Of a DNA stretch of 64,000 bases, positions 22,705-35,342 are shown in pieces. Every line of letters begins with the position of its first letter. Within the stretch, counting starts at the first letter, position 1. The stretch is from assembly GCA_014058105.1 (NCBI GenBank), contig JACGCM010001217.1, positions 620,001 to 684,000 of the forward strand, given 5' to 3'. This DNA comes from Kingdonia uniflora (lineage: Eukaryota > Streptophyta > Magnoliopsida > Ranunculales > Circaeasteraceae). The position numbers were made by a program, and so were the translations under genes. A model generated the notes under the pieces. The model had not been told where the DNA came from. It saw only the letters and a program-made list of their open reading frames with translations, and did no database searches.

Positions 22705-24549
22705 CTAGCAGGAGTGGTCGGATGACGAGTAACCAAGCATAAGGGGATCCGGTTCGGAGAGGTCTTCTTTCAATGTTTCCAAGCGATTTTGTTCCGGAGA
22801 GAGAGACGATAGGTCCTTCGTTGGAGGACTCGGAAAACTAAAGTGGGTGTTGGCCGGTCTTTGCTTGCGAGTTGGGCCTTTTGGCATGGTTGGTGTTGGT
22901 TTATGGATAGTGGGCCTCCCCATGGATGAAGGAAGACTCGTGAGGTCGATAAACTGTTGAGCCTTCATTTCACTTGGGGCAGTCTTGGAGATACAAATCA
23001 GTGGTTTGAGGCCTAAGCCCATAGAGGCAAACTGGGAGTCCTTTACTTTATTCGGTCTTGGTGTTTTTTGGCCCAATAGGGAAGTGGTCTGGTTGCTAAT
23101 ATTTGAAGGGCTGAATTGGTTGGAAACAAAATTTATTGGGTTTGTGTGGGTCACTTGTTTTCCAAAACAAACAACGGCTCCCAAATATTTTGGGGAAAGG
23201 AATTAGGTAATGCTTCCATGGGCCCCACGACTTGTTTCCCTTTAAGTCTCCTCATCAAATCACTTTGGGTCGCATCAAAATCTTCGATAAGCTTCCTGGC
23301 TGTTCCATTGCCTCCAAAACCTGTGCCAATCTCATGATGAAAATTTCTCACCGTACCGGCTCTGTTGTCACGTCTCTCCCCAAAGGGGCTGCTCTGATGT
23401 CCCTATTTTCCGGCTCCGTTTCTCTGCTCTTTGTTTCCATGACAGTTGTCTTTGCCGGCAATCTCTGGAAAAAAACTTTCGCGAGTATACCGTTTGCAAA
23501 TTATCATTGGTCTCCGTTCCTTTCTGTTGAGGATGGTAGTTGTTGTTTTTCCATTTGTTAAGTCGATCCACTGCAAGTCTGATTTGTTCCCCTACAACAT
23601 CAAGTTTTACTCCTTCTCCTGATTGGTTGATGTAATGAGGTTTGTTCGGAGGGGGTGGAGGGTATTGTTGCCTTTGTGGGCTTGTCGGCTTTCCTCCATA
23701 GAAATTTTTAAACGGGGAGGTGGAGATGTTTTTAGGTGGATTTACCTGGATACGTGTTCCGAAGGGAAATTTGAATTTGGCGGTGATGTTCAGTTTGTTT
23801 CTTTCTTGCAGTACTCGGCCAAATCTTTTACAGAGGGTAAGCGGGTGAGCTATAATGCCACAGTATGGGCAAAAACCTTCCAAACGTTCGTACTTTATAG
23901 TAATTTGAGCATCTCCATATTGTTGTTGTCTAGACACGGGGATGGAGAGAACAAGTGGTTTGTTTGTGAGTAGGTTAACCAAGATTCTCACAAAGCTTGT
24001 TTTGCACAGTTCGGTGGACGCCGGGTCATACTCGTCCCTAACGTATTCTCCAATCTTGTTTCCAATAAGTTCGAACGCTGTTTTATCCAACAGACAACAC
24101 AGCAGGCCATAGATTTGAACCCAACAGAGGTACCTAGGGAAGGAAAGTTTTGATTGGTGGAGAAGCGGGTCAAATTGTTGTTGGAGTAAAGAGAAACCGT
24201 AAACATTTATCGGCAGCGTAGCTAGAATAGTTTTTTGGTATGTGTTGTTATTGAAATTTACAATAAAAATCTTTGACTCTTGTTTGAAAGACAGTGGGGG
24301 AATATGGGGTATGAGCTTTGCCCATTCCCTCGAAACTCCGTTGAGTATCGCATGTTCTTTGACATTGGGTGAGATAGATTTGAAGGCCACAACATATTTC
24401 CAACCTTTTTGCAGTCCTTCCCATTTTGAATTATCGAGTAGAAGAAAGGGAACGAGGTCATGAGTGGAACAGCCAAGTAACATTTCTGCTAGCTCCCTCA
24501 CTCGGTTACTATTTGTTCCAGTAGTAACTTCGACTGTGTCTTCTTCCAT
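22705..24549 (-). pseudogene. LINE ORF1 (DUF4283-like RNA-binding protein with CCHC knuckle)
   Basis: ATG 24549 opens 393 codons. Residues about 25-190 resemble the plant DUF4283 domain of LINE ORF1 proteins (WVQIYGLLCCLLD, IGNKIGEYVRDEYD, FVRILVNLLTNKPL). Near residues 230-245 a zinc knuckle CPYCGIIAHPLTLC fits CX2CX4HX4C exactly. The frame stops at 23368, and the polar C-terminal region continues in other frames (23351-23151, 23184-22705). ORF1 proteins bind the element RNA and form the retrotransposition particle. Confidence 0.85.
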
Positions 24550-24828
24550 TGATGCTTTTGGTGGGAAAAAGAGGTTTGAAGTTGTGTGGAAAAAAAAATC
24601 ATGCTGGTAATTAACTGGAGGGGAGGTTGAAGGTGAGTGTTAGGGGGTGATGGTGGGTATAAGGTGGTATGAGATGAGTGGGGAAGAAAGAGGTAAAGAG
24701 CTCTTTTTCTCTCAAAGTAGGAGAGAGGGCAGAGCTGTTGGGGAAAAAGTTTGCAGGAGAGAGGGCAAACTTGTAATAGTGTTATATAGTTGATAAATTT
24801 GGTTATAAGAATTACAGTAAAGTATCAG

Positions 24829-24923
24829 AGCATCTCCTAAAGTGCCTCACTACCTTGGAATCCAAAACTCAGCCTTGGATTTGGAGGGTGAAATTTAAGT
24901 CAGTGAGGCACTATTGGAAGATG
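24829..24923. mobile_element. Short MITE with AGCATCTCCTAAAGTGCCTC-type ends
   Basis: The left end agcatctcctaaagtgcctc faces an inverted right end (gtgaggcactattggaagatg). The element is 95 bp and has no coding potential. The same terminal motif bounds the longer elements at 59932-60205 and 62536-62844, so these are one family. It lies just upstream of the LINE 5' end. Confidence 0.65.
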
Positions 24924-26750
24924 AAAAAACCCTAACTTTAACACTATTTTAACGAAATATTCTTTCATTTTATTTGATTCGTTCTCTAACCTCTCTTTAT
25001 TTTGGGAAAGGTAGGAATATAAGATAGTGTGAGCGTATTAATGGGAAAATAAAAATAAGTTAGTTTCTTTTGCGTAATAGCGTATGTAGTTGATAGATTT
25101 GGTTATAAAAATTACGGTATTTCTTATCTAACGGTACATATTAATTTCCAAGTATTACAATTGATTACACTTCGATTCATATCTTATCATTGATTACTGG
25201 ATGGGTCATGTTTGCTTGAATGAGGCAATTATAACTAAAAAGTTATGTATATAGATAAATAGAGAGAGAGAGATAACAATTAGTATTGAGATATCCATAT
25301 CCAATCCTCTTGTATTTGATCATGATGGAGTTTTTTTTTTTTTTTTTTTTTGAATTAGTGTAAGATGGATTTCTTGCATGGAAACAACATCTTTTTCCAA
25401 AATCCCATGTAATCACAATTCAATAACAATAGTTAAAAATTTTGACATGTGTTTCAAAGGTATAATATCAACGATTTTTTTCATTCGTCTAAAAGAAGAA
25501 AGAAAAAACAATTCCTTTCATTTACACCCCATTATTAAAATCCGTTGTCCAACAAAATAATAGATCCGCCTAAAAACAAAATTTATCAAAATCACTGAAA
25601 ATATCATTCTCCAAGATGACCCCCCCCCCCCCCACACACACACACACACACACAAAAAAGAGAAAATTTGCTCTTGCCCCCCATTATGATAGATGAATTC
25701 GCACTTGCCCCTCAGCATTGGGCACTTATTGACCTATGAATTCCACTTTTTGTTTGACTCGCCTTTAACTGCTCAATTTTTTAAAACTCTCAAAAAACAC
25801 CCTTGCTTGCAAGGTACGCGACCTACGCAACCGGTTGCAATAGTCTCTCATTTACCTAAAACCATCTCTCTCTCGACTCTTTTTTTCTTGTACACGAAAC
25901 CCTAACTGCCATCAAATTCTCCCTTAAATTAATGTTTCGATCGCGCGATCTCCCACCTTTAAACCCTAACTCGATTTACCTTTGAATTGAAGTAAGGGTT
26001 AAGTGATTCGAGGGTTTTGGTGTTATAGGACTTAATTATTTCGATCATCAATCTTTCTTCCTAATTTAGGGTTACGAATTCAACAATTGGGGTTTTCTAT
26101 CGATGCCTCGTTTCGGTTACCAAATGAAAACCTTGGCGATTTGGTGTTCTTGGGTTTGATTTGGTTTTCTATGGCTCGATTTCATGGGTTTCGATACAGA
26201 TTTACATAGGTTATATCCCATTTTTGGGTTTTGGAAGTAGAAGGAGATGATTAGCATGTGCAAAGAAGTTTCGGGTATCGCAAAAGATTAGGATGTGCAA
26301 GGAGATGATTAAATGATGGAACCTTAGCATGTTTATAATTGAATTTGGTGGCAAAAAATTAGCTGTTTGTTTAATGATGGGGATGGTTCTTGGGTTTTCA
26401 TTCATTTGGGTATTACTTTAAGGGCATCTAGGTCCCGTTATGGTTGAATTAGAGATAGAAATGTCTCATGATTTTGATGCATTGAGTTCTACAATAATGG
26501 AGTTTTGATTGTTACTATTGGGACTATTAAATTGGATTAGGTTCCATTGTGCGAGAAACCCTAGCGGTTGGAAACCCTAGCGGTCGGGTTTGATCAATGG
26601 AGAAACTTTTTTTTTTTTTTTTAAACTGAAGGCTCTCACGTGCCTTGCACAGTTGATAAAAATTAGTTGATAAAATAAAAAATAGGTTCATAGGCAACGA
26701 TTCGTCTATTATAGTCGGGGGCAAGAGCAAATTTTCTCAAAAACAAAATT
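24924..26750. other. Intergenic region upstream of GRIM-19
   Basis: It contains simple repeats (T run 25331-25351, C run 25620-25633 followed by a CA repeat to about 25653, T run 26608-26622) and a tandem word ccctagcgg(t) near 26561-26586. The 25850-26400 part has CT-rich and aaaccctaa words typical of plant 5' UTR/promoter DNA, but no supportable ORF. Confidence 0.5.
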
Positions 26751-26814
26751 TCACAAACTCAAAAATACCATCTTCTCCAACAGTTGTTCAAAAGAGGAGA
26801 AATCAGAGAGAGAG

Positions 26815-29800
26815 ATGACAGAGGCGATGGTGAGGAACAAGCCAGGAATGGCAAGCGTGAAGGACATGCCGATCCTCCAAGACGGACCACCACCTGGAGG
26901 GTTTGCTCCAATCCGATACGCTCGACGAATCCCCACAAAGGGACCGAGCTCTATCGCCATCTTTCTCACCACTTTTGGAGCTTTCACTTGGGGGATGTAT
27001 CAGGTCGGCAAGGGAAATAAGATCAGAAGGTTAGAATTATAATTTTCTTTTATCAGATTATATGCTGTAGCTTTAACTTCATCAATCATGGGGTTGCTCT
27101 AATTCCTCTAAAAAACTTCAATTTCATAATGGGTATGGTAGAAATCCTCAAATATGAAGAAATTGGGCGATTTTTGTTTATGTTCAAGGGGAATGAAGAT
27201 ACTCTTATATGGTCACAATGGACCTTGATAATGAGTCATTCATAGAATCTTCCGAATTACCTCTCAATTAGATCCCACGCCCACGTTTGAGCTTAAGGGA
27301 GAGATTTATGCTTTTTTATTATTATCATGATTGATGGTGAAAAAAATAGATTGTTCAAGTCCTTGAGGTGCATTGTGTATTTTGTCCCCCGGGTGAGAAG
27401 GTAGAGTTTGGAGGATCTAATCACCACAGGTTCATCGGGAATGGGTCGATGGGCAATGGGTTATACTAGAAAAATTGCGGAAGCAACATAAACAAGGGAA
27501 TTGATTAAACTATCAATTAACCAAGTACATGCATAATGAATACTGGGATAATTGATAGTTTTTACCTCCCCCTGTTTTTGTTAATTCCACTTTTCTTTTG
27601 GTATTAACCCATTCACAAACCCGAAGATCAGATGTTCGAACTTTATCTTCTCATCCAAGTTACTGAAATAGACAACGTACCTCATCTTTTTGGTGAATAG
27701 CATACCTCAAATCCTAGTGTCCGAACTTTATCTTCTCATCCAATGTCTTAGTGTCGGGGTGTCAAGATACGTTTTATTTTCGTAAAGTGAAGTGTCGTTG
27801 TTACCTAGGTGGAGACCTGTATATGTAATTTTTGCTTATGTTATATTAGGACTACCCGTGCATATGCATCGACACACCGGCACTATAAACGTGTGTTGGC
27901 TAGTACTCATATAAATCACACCTGCAGTGCTACTATTGATGCCTCCAGACGCCATGCAATAACTGTCACAGAGAAATATAAATTACATCTGTTTTTAAAG
28001 ATGTGAATAATCATTGATAGATGTAACCATGCGCAACTACTAGTAAGAAAGACATGGTGAATACGAGACAAAGAGTGTTGGACAGAGAAAATATACCGCA
28101 GTGTAAGTGTCCATTATACTTTTAGGGCTCGTAAAGAGGGCGGAAGAGGGGTTGTCTGAGAAAGAGGCAGAGAGCTGCAAGGAACAATTGGCTAAGTGAT
28201 GGTGAGTATCTCATTGAGAATGTGGAGGCTTCTCATTCAAACCCACCTCATTGAGAATTATGTTAGCTTCTTGTGGGCTGTGGTGTTGTCAGCCTATGGG
28301 CTTTCTGCCATCGGTTTGGTTGTTATTCACTTTCCTAGCTATGGGTTTGTCTTATCCCAGCTTTGACATGAGGATCTGCTTAGCAATGAGTTGCTGATAT
28401 CCAAATACGGGGCTGTCTTTCAAAAGAAAGAAAACATACTAAGAGCCGAAGTAGGAACTCTATATTTTTTTTGTAGCATATGTTGAGTTTGTGTTTTGCA
28501 TATTCCTCAGTAGCCATCACCATTGCAATTCTACAATAACATCCAGATAATCATTGTTGCCAATCCTTGATTTGTGAGCAGTTTGATGCGTTCCATTACT
28601 TGTTGCTCAATGATGGTTGTGACCCTCCACCAGGAGAGAGATCCTGAGTTTGAAATCCCACGGAGTTGAGAATTCAGTAGGTTATGGATCCCTAGAAAAC
28701 TAGTGTGGTACTGTGGTTGTGAATCCCTAAAACCGGCTTGCCTTGAAAAAAAAAAGAAAAAAAAAAGCACAATTTATCCTCTGCAACAGCATAAAACCGA
28801 AAAAAATTGCATTAGGTTTATTGTGGCTCATACCTAGATTTATCAATATTCAACTTACTTATTTTGAGAAGAAGAAAAAAATCATAAACTAATTGTTTAT
28901 CAAACAAAAGCTATACCTAAATAATGAGAAGGTTTTAAAAAATGGTAGATTTTTCTTCTTCGCCTTTTGTTCATTGAACTCAAACAAATCATACTTAAAA
29001 GATACATATCTGAAATTAAACTCCAATCATATATCATGGAAACATATGCAACAAAATCCCAAACCCATGATAAATCTCAAATATAAAATATTAGAAGGTT
29101 ATACATAAAGAACAATATTTATTCACCAGGGATTTTCTTCGATGGTTTTGAAATTTGATTTTGCTTTGTTTTGTTTTGGGTAATTTTGTTTTATCCTTTT
29201 TCGCCGAGGGTTTTGATTGATGGTCTCAGATAATTGTGCAAGGAAAAGCGAGTTGAACTTGAAAATGAGAGAAAAATGTCTGGAGAGGTAGAGGTGGTAT
29301 GTGAGGGAGAGGGAAGGGAGACTGGGAGAGGAAGAAAATGAGCAGGTTGGTGGTATTGAGAAGTTATAGTTTTGCTCTAAATGTTTTGAGTTTGAAAGTG
29401 AAGGAGGTTAAAGAAAGAGAATGAGTGTGGGTACATGGCGTGCACATTTGACATATATCTTTTTTAAGAATGTTTAGGAGGAATGTTTGACACTTGTTGT
29501 AGGCAGTCCTATGTTGTCTTTCAATCAATCAAGTGCTGATTAGATAATTAATGTACTTGTGACTGGATCTCCACGTCACCAACTCCTCCACGTGTGACAA
29601 TATACCCTAAATTGTAACATAGAGATATTAAAACTTTTTGTTAAAGAAGAAATATTGTTCGCTACTTCTGAAGTCCTCTGTTTGCAAAGTGATTAAAGAA
29701 AGTACAAATGTTGCCCTTTGTTTGAAATGGGGTACAGTACTCAAATCAGGTTTGTGACATCCTCGATGAAGTCTTTGTCGAGCTTGATGTACCTGTTTGG

Positions 29801-30650
29801 CTTTGCCAAGCTGCGATATGTTAATAATGGTATTAGCCTTATTGTCATAGTATTCATTTGATAAATGACAAGTATTCACTAGAAATGACGGAGTCATGGA
29901 ACAAAAGGACCTCTGACCTAAACATTAATATGGTTTGGTGTTCTCTCTGAGCAAAGGCGGTGTAATCTCCAAACAAAAGGTGATAACAGTTTGATCTCAT
30001 GCAGTGATCTTTAAGATAAGGTGATGATTTTAACGGGAGCAGATCTTTTCCCCCCTTTGGTATTCTAAGTCTCTTAACGTACTTTTGAGGGAGATAATGT
30101 TATTACATGGAGGAATATCCTTCCTGTCTTAACGTCTTTATAGTGGCCCATGGCTATTGAGAATCTATGGATTCAGTAGGAAGTAAATCAAGGATCTCGA
30201 GGGACCAGAACAATATTAAAAGAGTCAATCCTTTAAGGAATGCCATTTGAGCTTCAAAGCAAAGGAAACTTTCTTTTGTTCTGACAGAAATCCATTAGGA
30301 ATGGACATGGTTAAATCAGATATTTAATCCACTCGGTTTGTTTGGGGTTTGAATTCAGTGTTTCAGATTTGTTACAAATCAGATTTGTTACAAATCAGAT
30401 TTAAGACCTTCATTGAATTATCATGAGAGTAGGTTTGGTTTAGGATGCCACATCCCGATCCATTAAGAGCCCAATCAGATAAATAACTTGTTACCTTTCG
30501 TTATTATAATACTAATTTTATTATCTAACTCACTTTTACTATTTAGATTAGAAATAAGAAACTGACTTTGATGTGTCATAAATATATCACATTGAGATTA
30601 AATAACAAAGACAAACCGTTGCCTTCAATGTAAATACTGAATGTGACTAA

Positions 30651-30688
<38 letters not shown>

Positions 30689-32099
30689 CTTCTTTGTAGA
30701 TTAGTTCAGTATTTTCCTGTTCTTCAAGTAACTGTTAATGATACTTGAGATTGATGTTGATCTAGAAAATTAATTTAGTTACAGTGCGAGTCAATATCCA
30801 CAGTTGGCAAGATTGAATATTAATCAAGCAGCTAAAACCGGGTCTTGCACAAACACATTTACTGTTAGCATGGTCTTATAAAAACTCAGCTTACGAGGAA
30901 TCAAGCATGGTCTTACTGAAATTCCGCGAATCTTTACTTTTATCACTATCACATTTTATTTTGACGTTAACCATTGACTTGCCGGGACCTTAGAAAAACT
31001 AGAACTTGAGTGATCCACTATCCTCATAAAATGTACCATAGATTAAAGCCTTCTCATACAGATTTAGCTGGGCGTCTATTCCGTTGTCTGAATTTGATTT
31101 ATTGTGCTTCTAGTTTTGGAGTTAAAAGACCTCTATCTTGTGGTTACCTAACCTAGAGCTCAAGAAAAAGTATCAGTGAGGCTTAAAACTGCATCCAAGT
31201 GGCCAACAATGTTGCCTTCGACATTCTATAGTTCTTGTACACAAAATTACCCAATTTGGAACTAGTCTTATTTGTCTTCCTGTATTATATTCAGATTTTG
31301 AATCGACTTGTCCAATGCAATACCTTATCAGTCTTTGTTCAAGGATGCTCTTTTATTCCAATGGTTTATAGTTTATAACGGTCTGCAGGGCAATCAAAGA
31401 AGAGAAATTTGCTGCTCGCAGAGCAATTGTCCCCATGCTTCAGGCTGAAGAGGATGAAAGGTACACAAAACCTGCCTGCTGTCCTTTTGTGTTTGATTTG
31501 TCTTAATAGTAAAAAGGATGCCTATATTGTTCAATTGAGGAAAATGGGAACTTTTCGAAAACAAAGGTGAACAGCTTCTTTTATCAATTAAGTCGTGTTA
31601 TGAGTTCATCGCGTGTATTTTCACATATCTCAAGCTGTGGAATGTATACTTTCTGCTTTGTTTCTGAAGAAAACAAAATAGACCCCGTGATTTTCAAAAC
31701 AACACAATCTTATTGTGAACGTTAACCATGGTTTGAGGGGAAAAAAGAAGAAAAACACTAGTTCAAACTTTTGAAATGTTTTAGTTTTACCTTTACCGAA
31801 TCGAAAGCAAGAATATTATTTTGGAGAAAGAATGTCATACAGATAAGATTTTACGGGGTTTGTTTTCCTACTATCTCATGATCCAACACAGCACAACACA
31901 ATTTTCTCATGCTATTTGATCTAAAATGAAGAGCATGTCAACTTGCTTCCTTTTAGGTTCGTGAAAGAGTGGAAGAAAGCTCTTCAGGAAGAGGCGAGAA
32001 TTATGAAGAATGTTCTTGGTTGGAAGGTTGGGGAGAGTGTATAATTCTGGGAGATGGATGCCACCAGCTACTGGTGAGCTTCGACCTGATGTCTGGTGA
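26815..32099 (+). CDS. NDUFA13: GRIM-19 / NDUFA13-like subunit of mitochondrial complex I, last exon frameshifted
   Basis: Three exons with GT-AG borders: 26815-27029, 31389-31460 and 31957-32099, in phase 2 at both junctions. The N-terminus [19 protein letters not shown] and the [17 protein letters not shown] block are near-identical to plant GRIM-19. One membrane segment (about residues 45-66, [18 protein letters not shown]) anchors it in the inner mitochondrial membrane, where it is an accessory subunit of NADH:ubiquinone oxidoreductase. The family length is 143 residues. Here two bases are missing after the Ser codon at 32036-32038, so translation ends at TAA 32042-32044 after 124 residues. 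The usual C-terminal codons ending in DVW and TGA (32097-32099) follow in the shifted frame. This is either a sequencing or assembly error or a recently broken allele, since the rest is clean. BI-1 is its convergent neighbour. Confidence 0.93.
27030..31388 (+). other. First intron of GRIM-19 (4359 bp)
   Basis: The donor AAG|GTTAGA and acceptor CTGCAG| flank it. It holds a direct repeat of cgaactttatcttctcatccaa (about 27637 and 27722), a small tandem repeat of cagatttgttacaaat (about 30365-30403) and a long TA run (30653-30685). The 28130-28770 part includes gene-like GA-rich text but no protein match that I recognise. No coding exon of another gene is supported. Confidence 0.7.
30653..30685. 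repeat. TA dinucleotide microsatellite
   Basis: An uninterrupted run of about 16 TA units lies in GRIM-19 intron 1. Confidence 0.95.
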
Positions 32100-33095
32100 G
32101 GTTTTATTGCTTCTGGATAAAAAACTGTTGAAAGCTGAATCAGAAAATGGTGAAAAAAAATCCCGGTTTGCAAGTACAGTTTTCATGTCTCTTACCTTGA
32201 TGTTCGGATCGTTACGACCAGCCAATAAAAATTATCCAGATAGAATATTGTTGCCTATGCATTTTTAATGAATCCTATGATGGTTTTAGGAGGTTTTAAG
32301 AATGTAGATGTGGGTATTTGAGATCAAGGAACTCAAGTCTTTGGATTTTTTTTTCTTTCCTCTTCTTGTTACTTGGGGAATAATGAATTTAATTTGTCGA
32401 CGGTTTCTATTTATTTTGAATTTCGTATTGCATTGTATTATTTTCTTCTAGGCCTTTTCAGAATCCAACGTTACCTTTACATTGTTGGAGTTCTTCCCTG
32501 GAACCTGCCCCACCCTTCTTTAACTGACCAAGATAGTCAGGGTATCCACATTTCCGCTGCTCATGCAGGAAGTCGGGCATTGTAGCTCCAAAAACTTTTA
32601 AAGGGCATTTGAACACCTATGTTCTTGCATTCTCGTGAAGGTGATTCACTTTCTGGAAACAAATTTCCAAATAACAAGCAAATAGATAAACTATAAACCC
32701 AAAGCAAATATTGTTGTGACATTCTGCAAACGGCAGCAATAACCATCAGTGTTTTCCCGTGAACCAAAACCTATTCTGCTTCTGATGAAAAGTGTACAAC
32801 AATTTTCAAGTTCAGAAGCCGTCCCTGAAAATGAAGATGTTATTTCTATGAAATAGTATTATCAGGTTCAACATCCACAGTGTTATTGACATCCCAGATT
32901 CTAAATTTGATAAAAACGCCTTGTGATTGACAAAACACAAGCACTGCAAGTAAAAGATTTCACTAATCACCAATTCATATGAAATATATCAAAAGCTTTA
33001 GTCACAGTGCCACCCTCAACTGCTAGAAAAGAAAACATAACATGTCTATACAATCGTAGCACCAACTTTACTCAAAATTAAATCCCAACCAGTAC
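32100..33095. other. 3' regions of GRIM-19 and BI-1 (convergent intergenic)
   Basis: About 1 kb separates the two stop codons. A possible GRIM-19 polyadenylation signal aataaaa lies at about 32224. No ORF with protein-like features is present, so both 3' UTRs probably share this space. Confidence 0.5.
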
Positions 33096-35342
33096 TCAGT
33101 TACTTCTCTTCCTTTTCTTTTCCTTCTCCTTTTCCATGGAATTCTTCAGCTGAAATCACAAGAGATGAAAAATATAATAATGTCAATCAACAAGCAAAGG
33201 AAAACTAATCAAACTGGTAATGACATTGAAAGACAAAATGCACAAAGGAAAACTTACCATGATGATGAGAATTCGAACAAATACAGCAACAAAATCAGTA
33301 AAGAGAGTAAGAGCATGTTTCACATAGTCCAGATCTCCCAAGTGTGCTTTCTCTATAATCTCCTGGGTATCCACAACTATGTAGCCCACAAATACCAAGA
33401 GTCCAAAATACAGCTGCAAGGATCGCAAATAAACGTTATATTAATATGACACTATAAATAAACGATGTACTGATATTTTCCAGCTACAATAAGACCTCTG
33501 CCACCTCACCTCAAACTTGAATGTAGCAGCAGATCCTCCAAAAATGGAGGAAGCGAAGTGCAACCAAAAGAGGATGGAGAGCCCAGATGAAAGCAGGCCT
33601 CCCAAGTAAAGGTATTCCCGACGCTTTGCCAACATGGCTGCTGCTGAGAAGCAACCAAACGCTATCGCCGTCCCCACAAATGCGGTTATTAATATGCTGC
33701 AGGACATAGGAAGCAGGTATTTTTAGTCTGATCACAACTTCAACTGGCATTTCTACTGAATTTTGACCAACAAATAGCAACACCAAAAAATCCTAAGTAG
33801 CATGTTCTATTCCCCCTACAGCATTTCTATTGACTCAAAAGTAACTAGAACATTGATAATAACAAAAACTCCACTAAAAGTACCATTTCTTGCTATCTAG
33901 AATACGCAAACTCAGCATATTACAACTCAAATACAAAGCCAATATCTTGCTATCTAGAACGTTTAACTGCAACTATGCAGTATACAACGTCAGCACATAA
34001 TTACAGTCCAAGAAAGATCCCTTTTCCAGACTGTACAGTAATAGATATTGGATACTTTAAACTTCAGAGCCAAGTGAAGGTGAAAGTAAGAAGATCAAGT
34101 TGGTGAGCTGGCTTCTACACAAATCTATATTGCTTATGTACAATCACCAAACAAAGTCATCTTACATTAACAAACTTCAGGAAAGAGTAGACTTTCAGCG
34201 GAAGCCAAATTAGATGGGAGTTCTAAAGAGACTATAGAAAAAGAAACTCTAAAATAGGCACTTAATGAGTATATTAAAGTCACTGGTAACAATACTTTAA
34301 TATCAGATAATCCTACAGAAAGTATTTGTCATTTAAAGATTGGTAGCACCATGTAGCAAACAAACAACGTCTAACGGAACTCTTGGTAAAAAAAAAAGGG
34401 GCCGAGCTAGAAATTTATGCACAAGCGTCATTTATTAGGCACCCTTGAAAATCTGATGTTATTATTATCTTAAGAAAGGGAGGTGATGATGGGACGGTTA
34501 CATTCTATCTAAAAGCGTCCCCGAGATCCCAACATAAAATGTCCTGAAGACGCTCAACTATTATTCGTCGCAACGAAACTTGTTCAATAACCGGTTGGTC
34601 TACAGTAAGACATCTTGTTCAAACCTCGTCAAATTTCATCCTACAATCTCAATATATCCTTCATCTAACCTCCCTTATATGTTCCTCAAAGACTTTATAA
34701 ACTCACAAACACAAGATGCAATCAAAGAAACCATACCTCGTGTCAATCTTGATAGCCAACTCAATCAAAGGACCGATAGAAGCGCCTTTAAACAACCCCG
34801 CCGCCATCAAAAGAGAGACCCTCTTATTCTCCTGATTAGCAGGAGTCGATAGTAACCAAATCATGCTTACAAAACACCCAATTGTTGTAAGAAAACCCCC
34901 AATGTTCCAAAGAAGGTGCAACCAAACCCCAACAGCAGATGCAACCAGAGTGCAACACAAGCTCAGATAAACCTACAAACATCACACAACAATCATCAAA
35001 ACCCTAAACTCAAACAAAATAAAATTAAACAAAAGGGATCAAACCAAATCAAAATTAAGCAAAAAGGGTCAATCAAAATCAAATTAAGCGAAAAGGGGTT
35101 TAACCAAAATCAAATTAAACTTAAAGGGGTCAATCTAAATCAAATTAAACACAAAGGGGTGAAACCAAATCAACATTAAACAAGATTTAGGCACATAGAG
35201 GATGAAATTTGATCGAGAAGATTACCAATTTGAGATGGTTTTGGACAACAGGAGAGATCTGACGAAAGTTCTTGAGCGAATCATAGTTCCATCTACGTCG
35301 AGTAGACGAGTGTGAATCAACGAACGAAGAAAAAGCTTCCAT
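33096..35342 (-). CDS. BI-1: Bax inhibitor-1 (BI-1)
   Basis: Five exons on the minus strand: 35342-35226, 34972-34737, 33696-33510, 33413-33258 and 33149-33096, all with GT-AG borders. They total 750 bp, or 249 residues plus stop, matching the roughly 247-residue plant family. The start [20 protein letters not shown] is typical. Several hydrophobic segments follow ([65 protein letters not shown]). The C-terminus ends in a short Lys/Glu/Arg-rich tail ([12 protein letters not shown]), which in the family is needed for function and calcium leak. The protein sits in the endoplasmic reticulum membrane and suppresses stress-induced cell death. I see no defect. Intron 1 carries a local tandem repeat. 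Confidence 0.97.
35020..35165. repeat. Tandem repeat of about 30 bp in BI-1 intron 1
   Basis: About five imperfect units of the form aaaggggt(c/g)aa.ccaaatcaaattaaac lie between 35020 and 35165, inside the first intron (34973-35225) close to the transcription start. Confidence 0.75.

Larger units (their letters stand above)
21221..24549 (-). mobile_element. L1-like LINE, right fragment (ORF1 and endonuclease part of ORF2)
   Basis: This is the 5' portion of the LINE whose RT start lies at 13371-14255. It contains ORF1 (24549 to about 22705), a spacer, and the ORF2 endonuclease (21867-21221). The 5' UTR may extend to about 24.77 kb, where Pur/Pyr-rich aagagagggcagag-type sequence ends. The reading across 21221 and 14255 is continuous once the hAT element is removed. 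Confidence 0.88.

Noticed and set aside
22985..23973. Plus-strand frames opposite LINE ORF1
   Set aside because: They mirror the ORF1 coding strand; composition and lack of motifs mark them as shadows.
28500..28780. Possible tRNA-derived SINE (gagtttgaaatccc resembles a B box)
   Set aside because: No matching A box at the right distance, no clear tail or target duplication.
31969..32268. 99-codon plus-strand frame overlapping GRIM-19 exon 3
   Set aside because: It is a wrong-frame reading of the GRIM-19 last exon and its 3' UTR.
34916..35179. 87-codon Lys/Asn/Gln-rich frame in BI-1 intron 1
   Set aside because: It is translation of the intronic 30 bp tandem repeat, not a gene.
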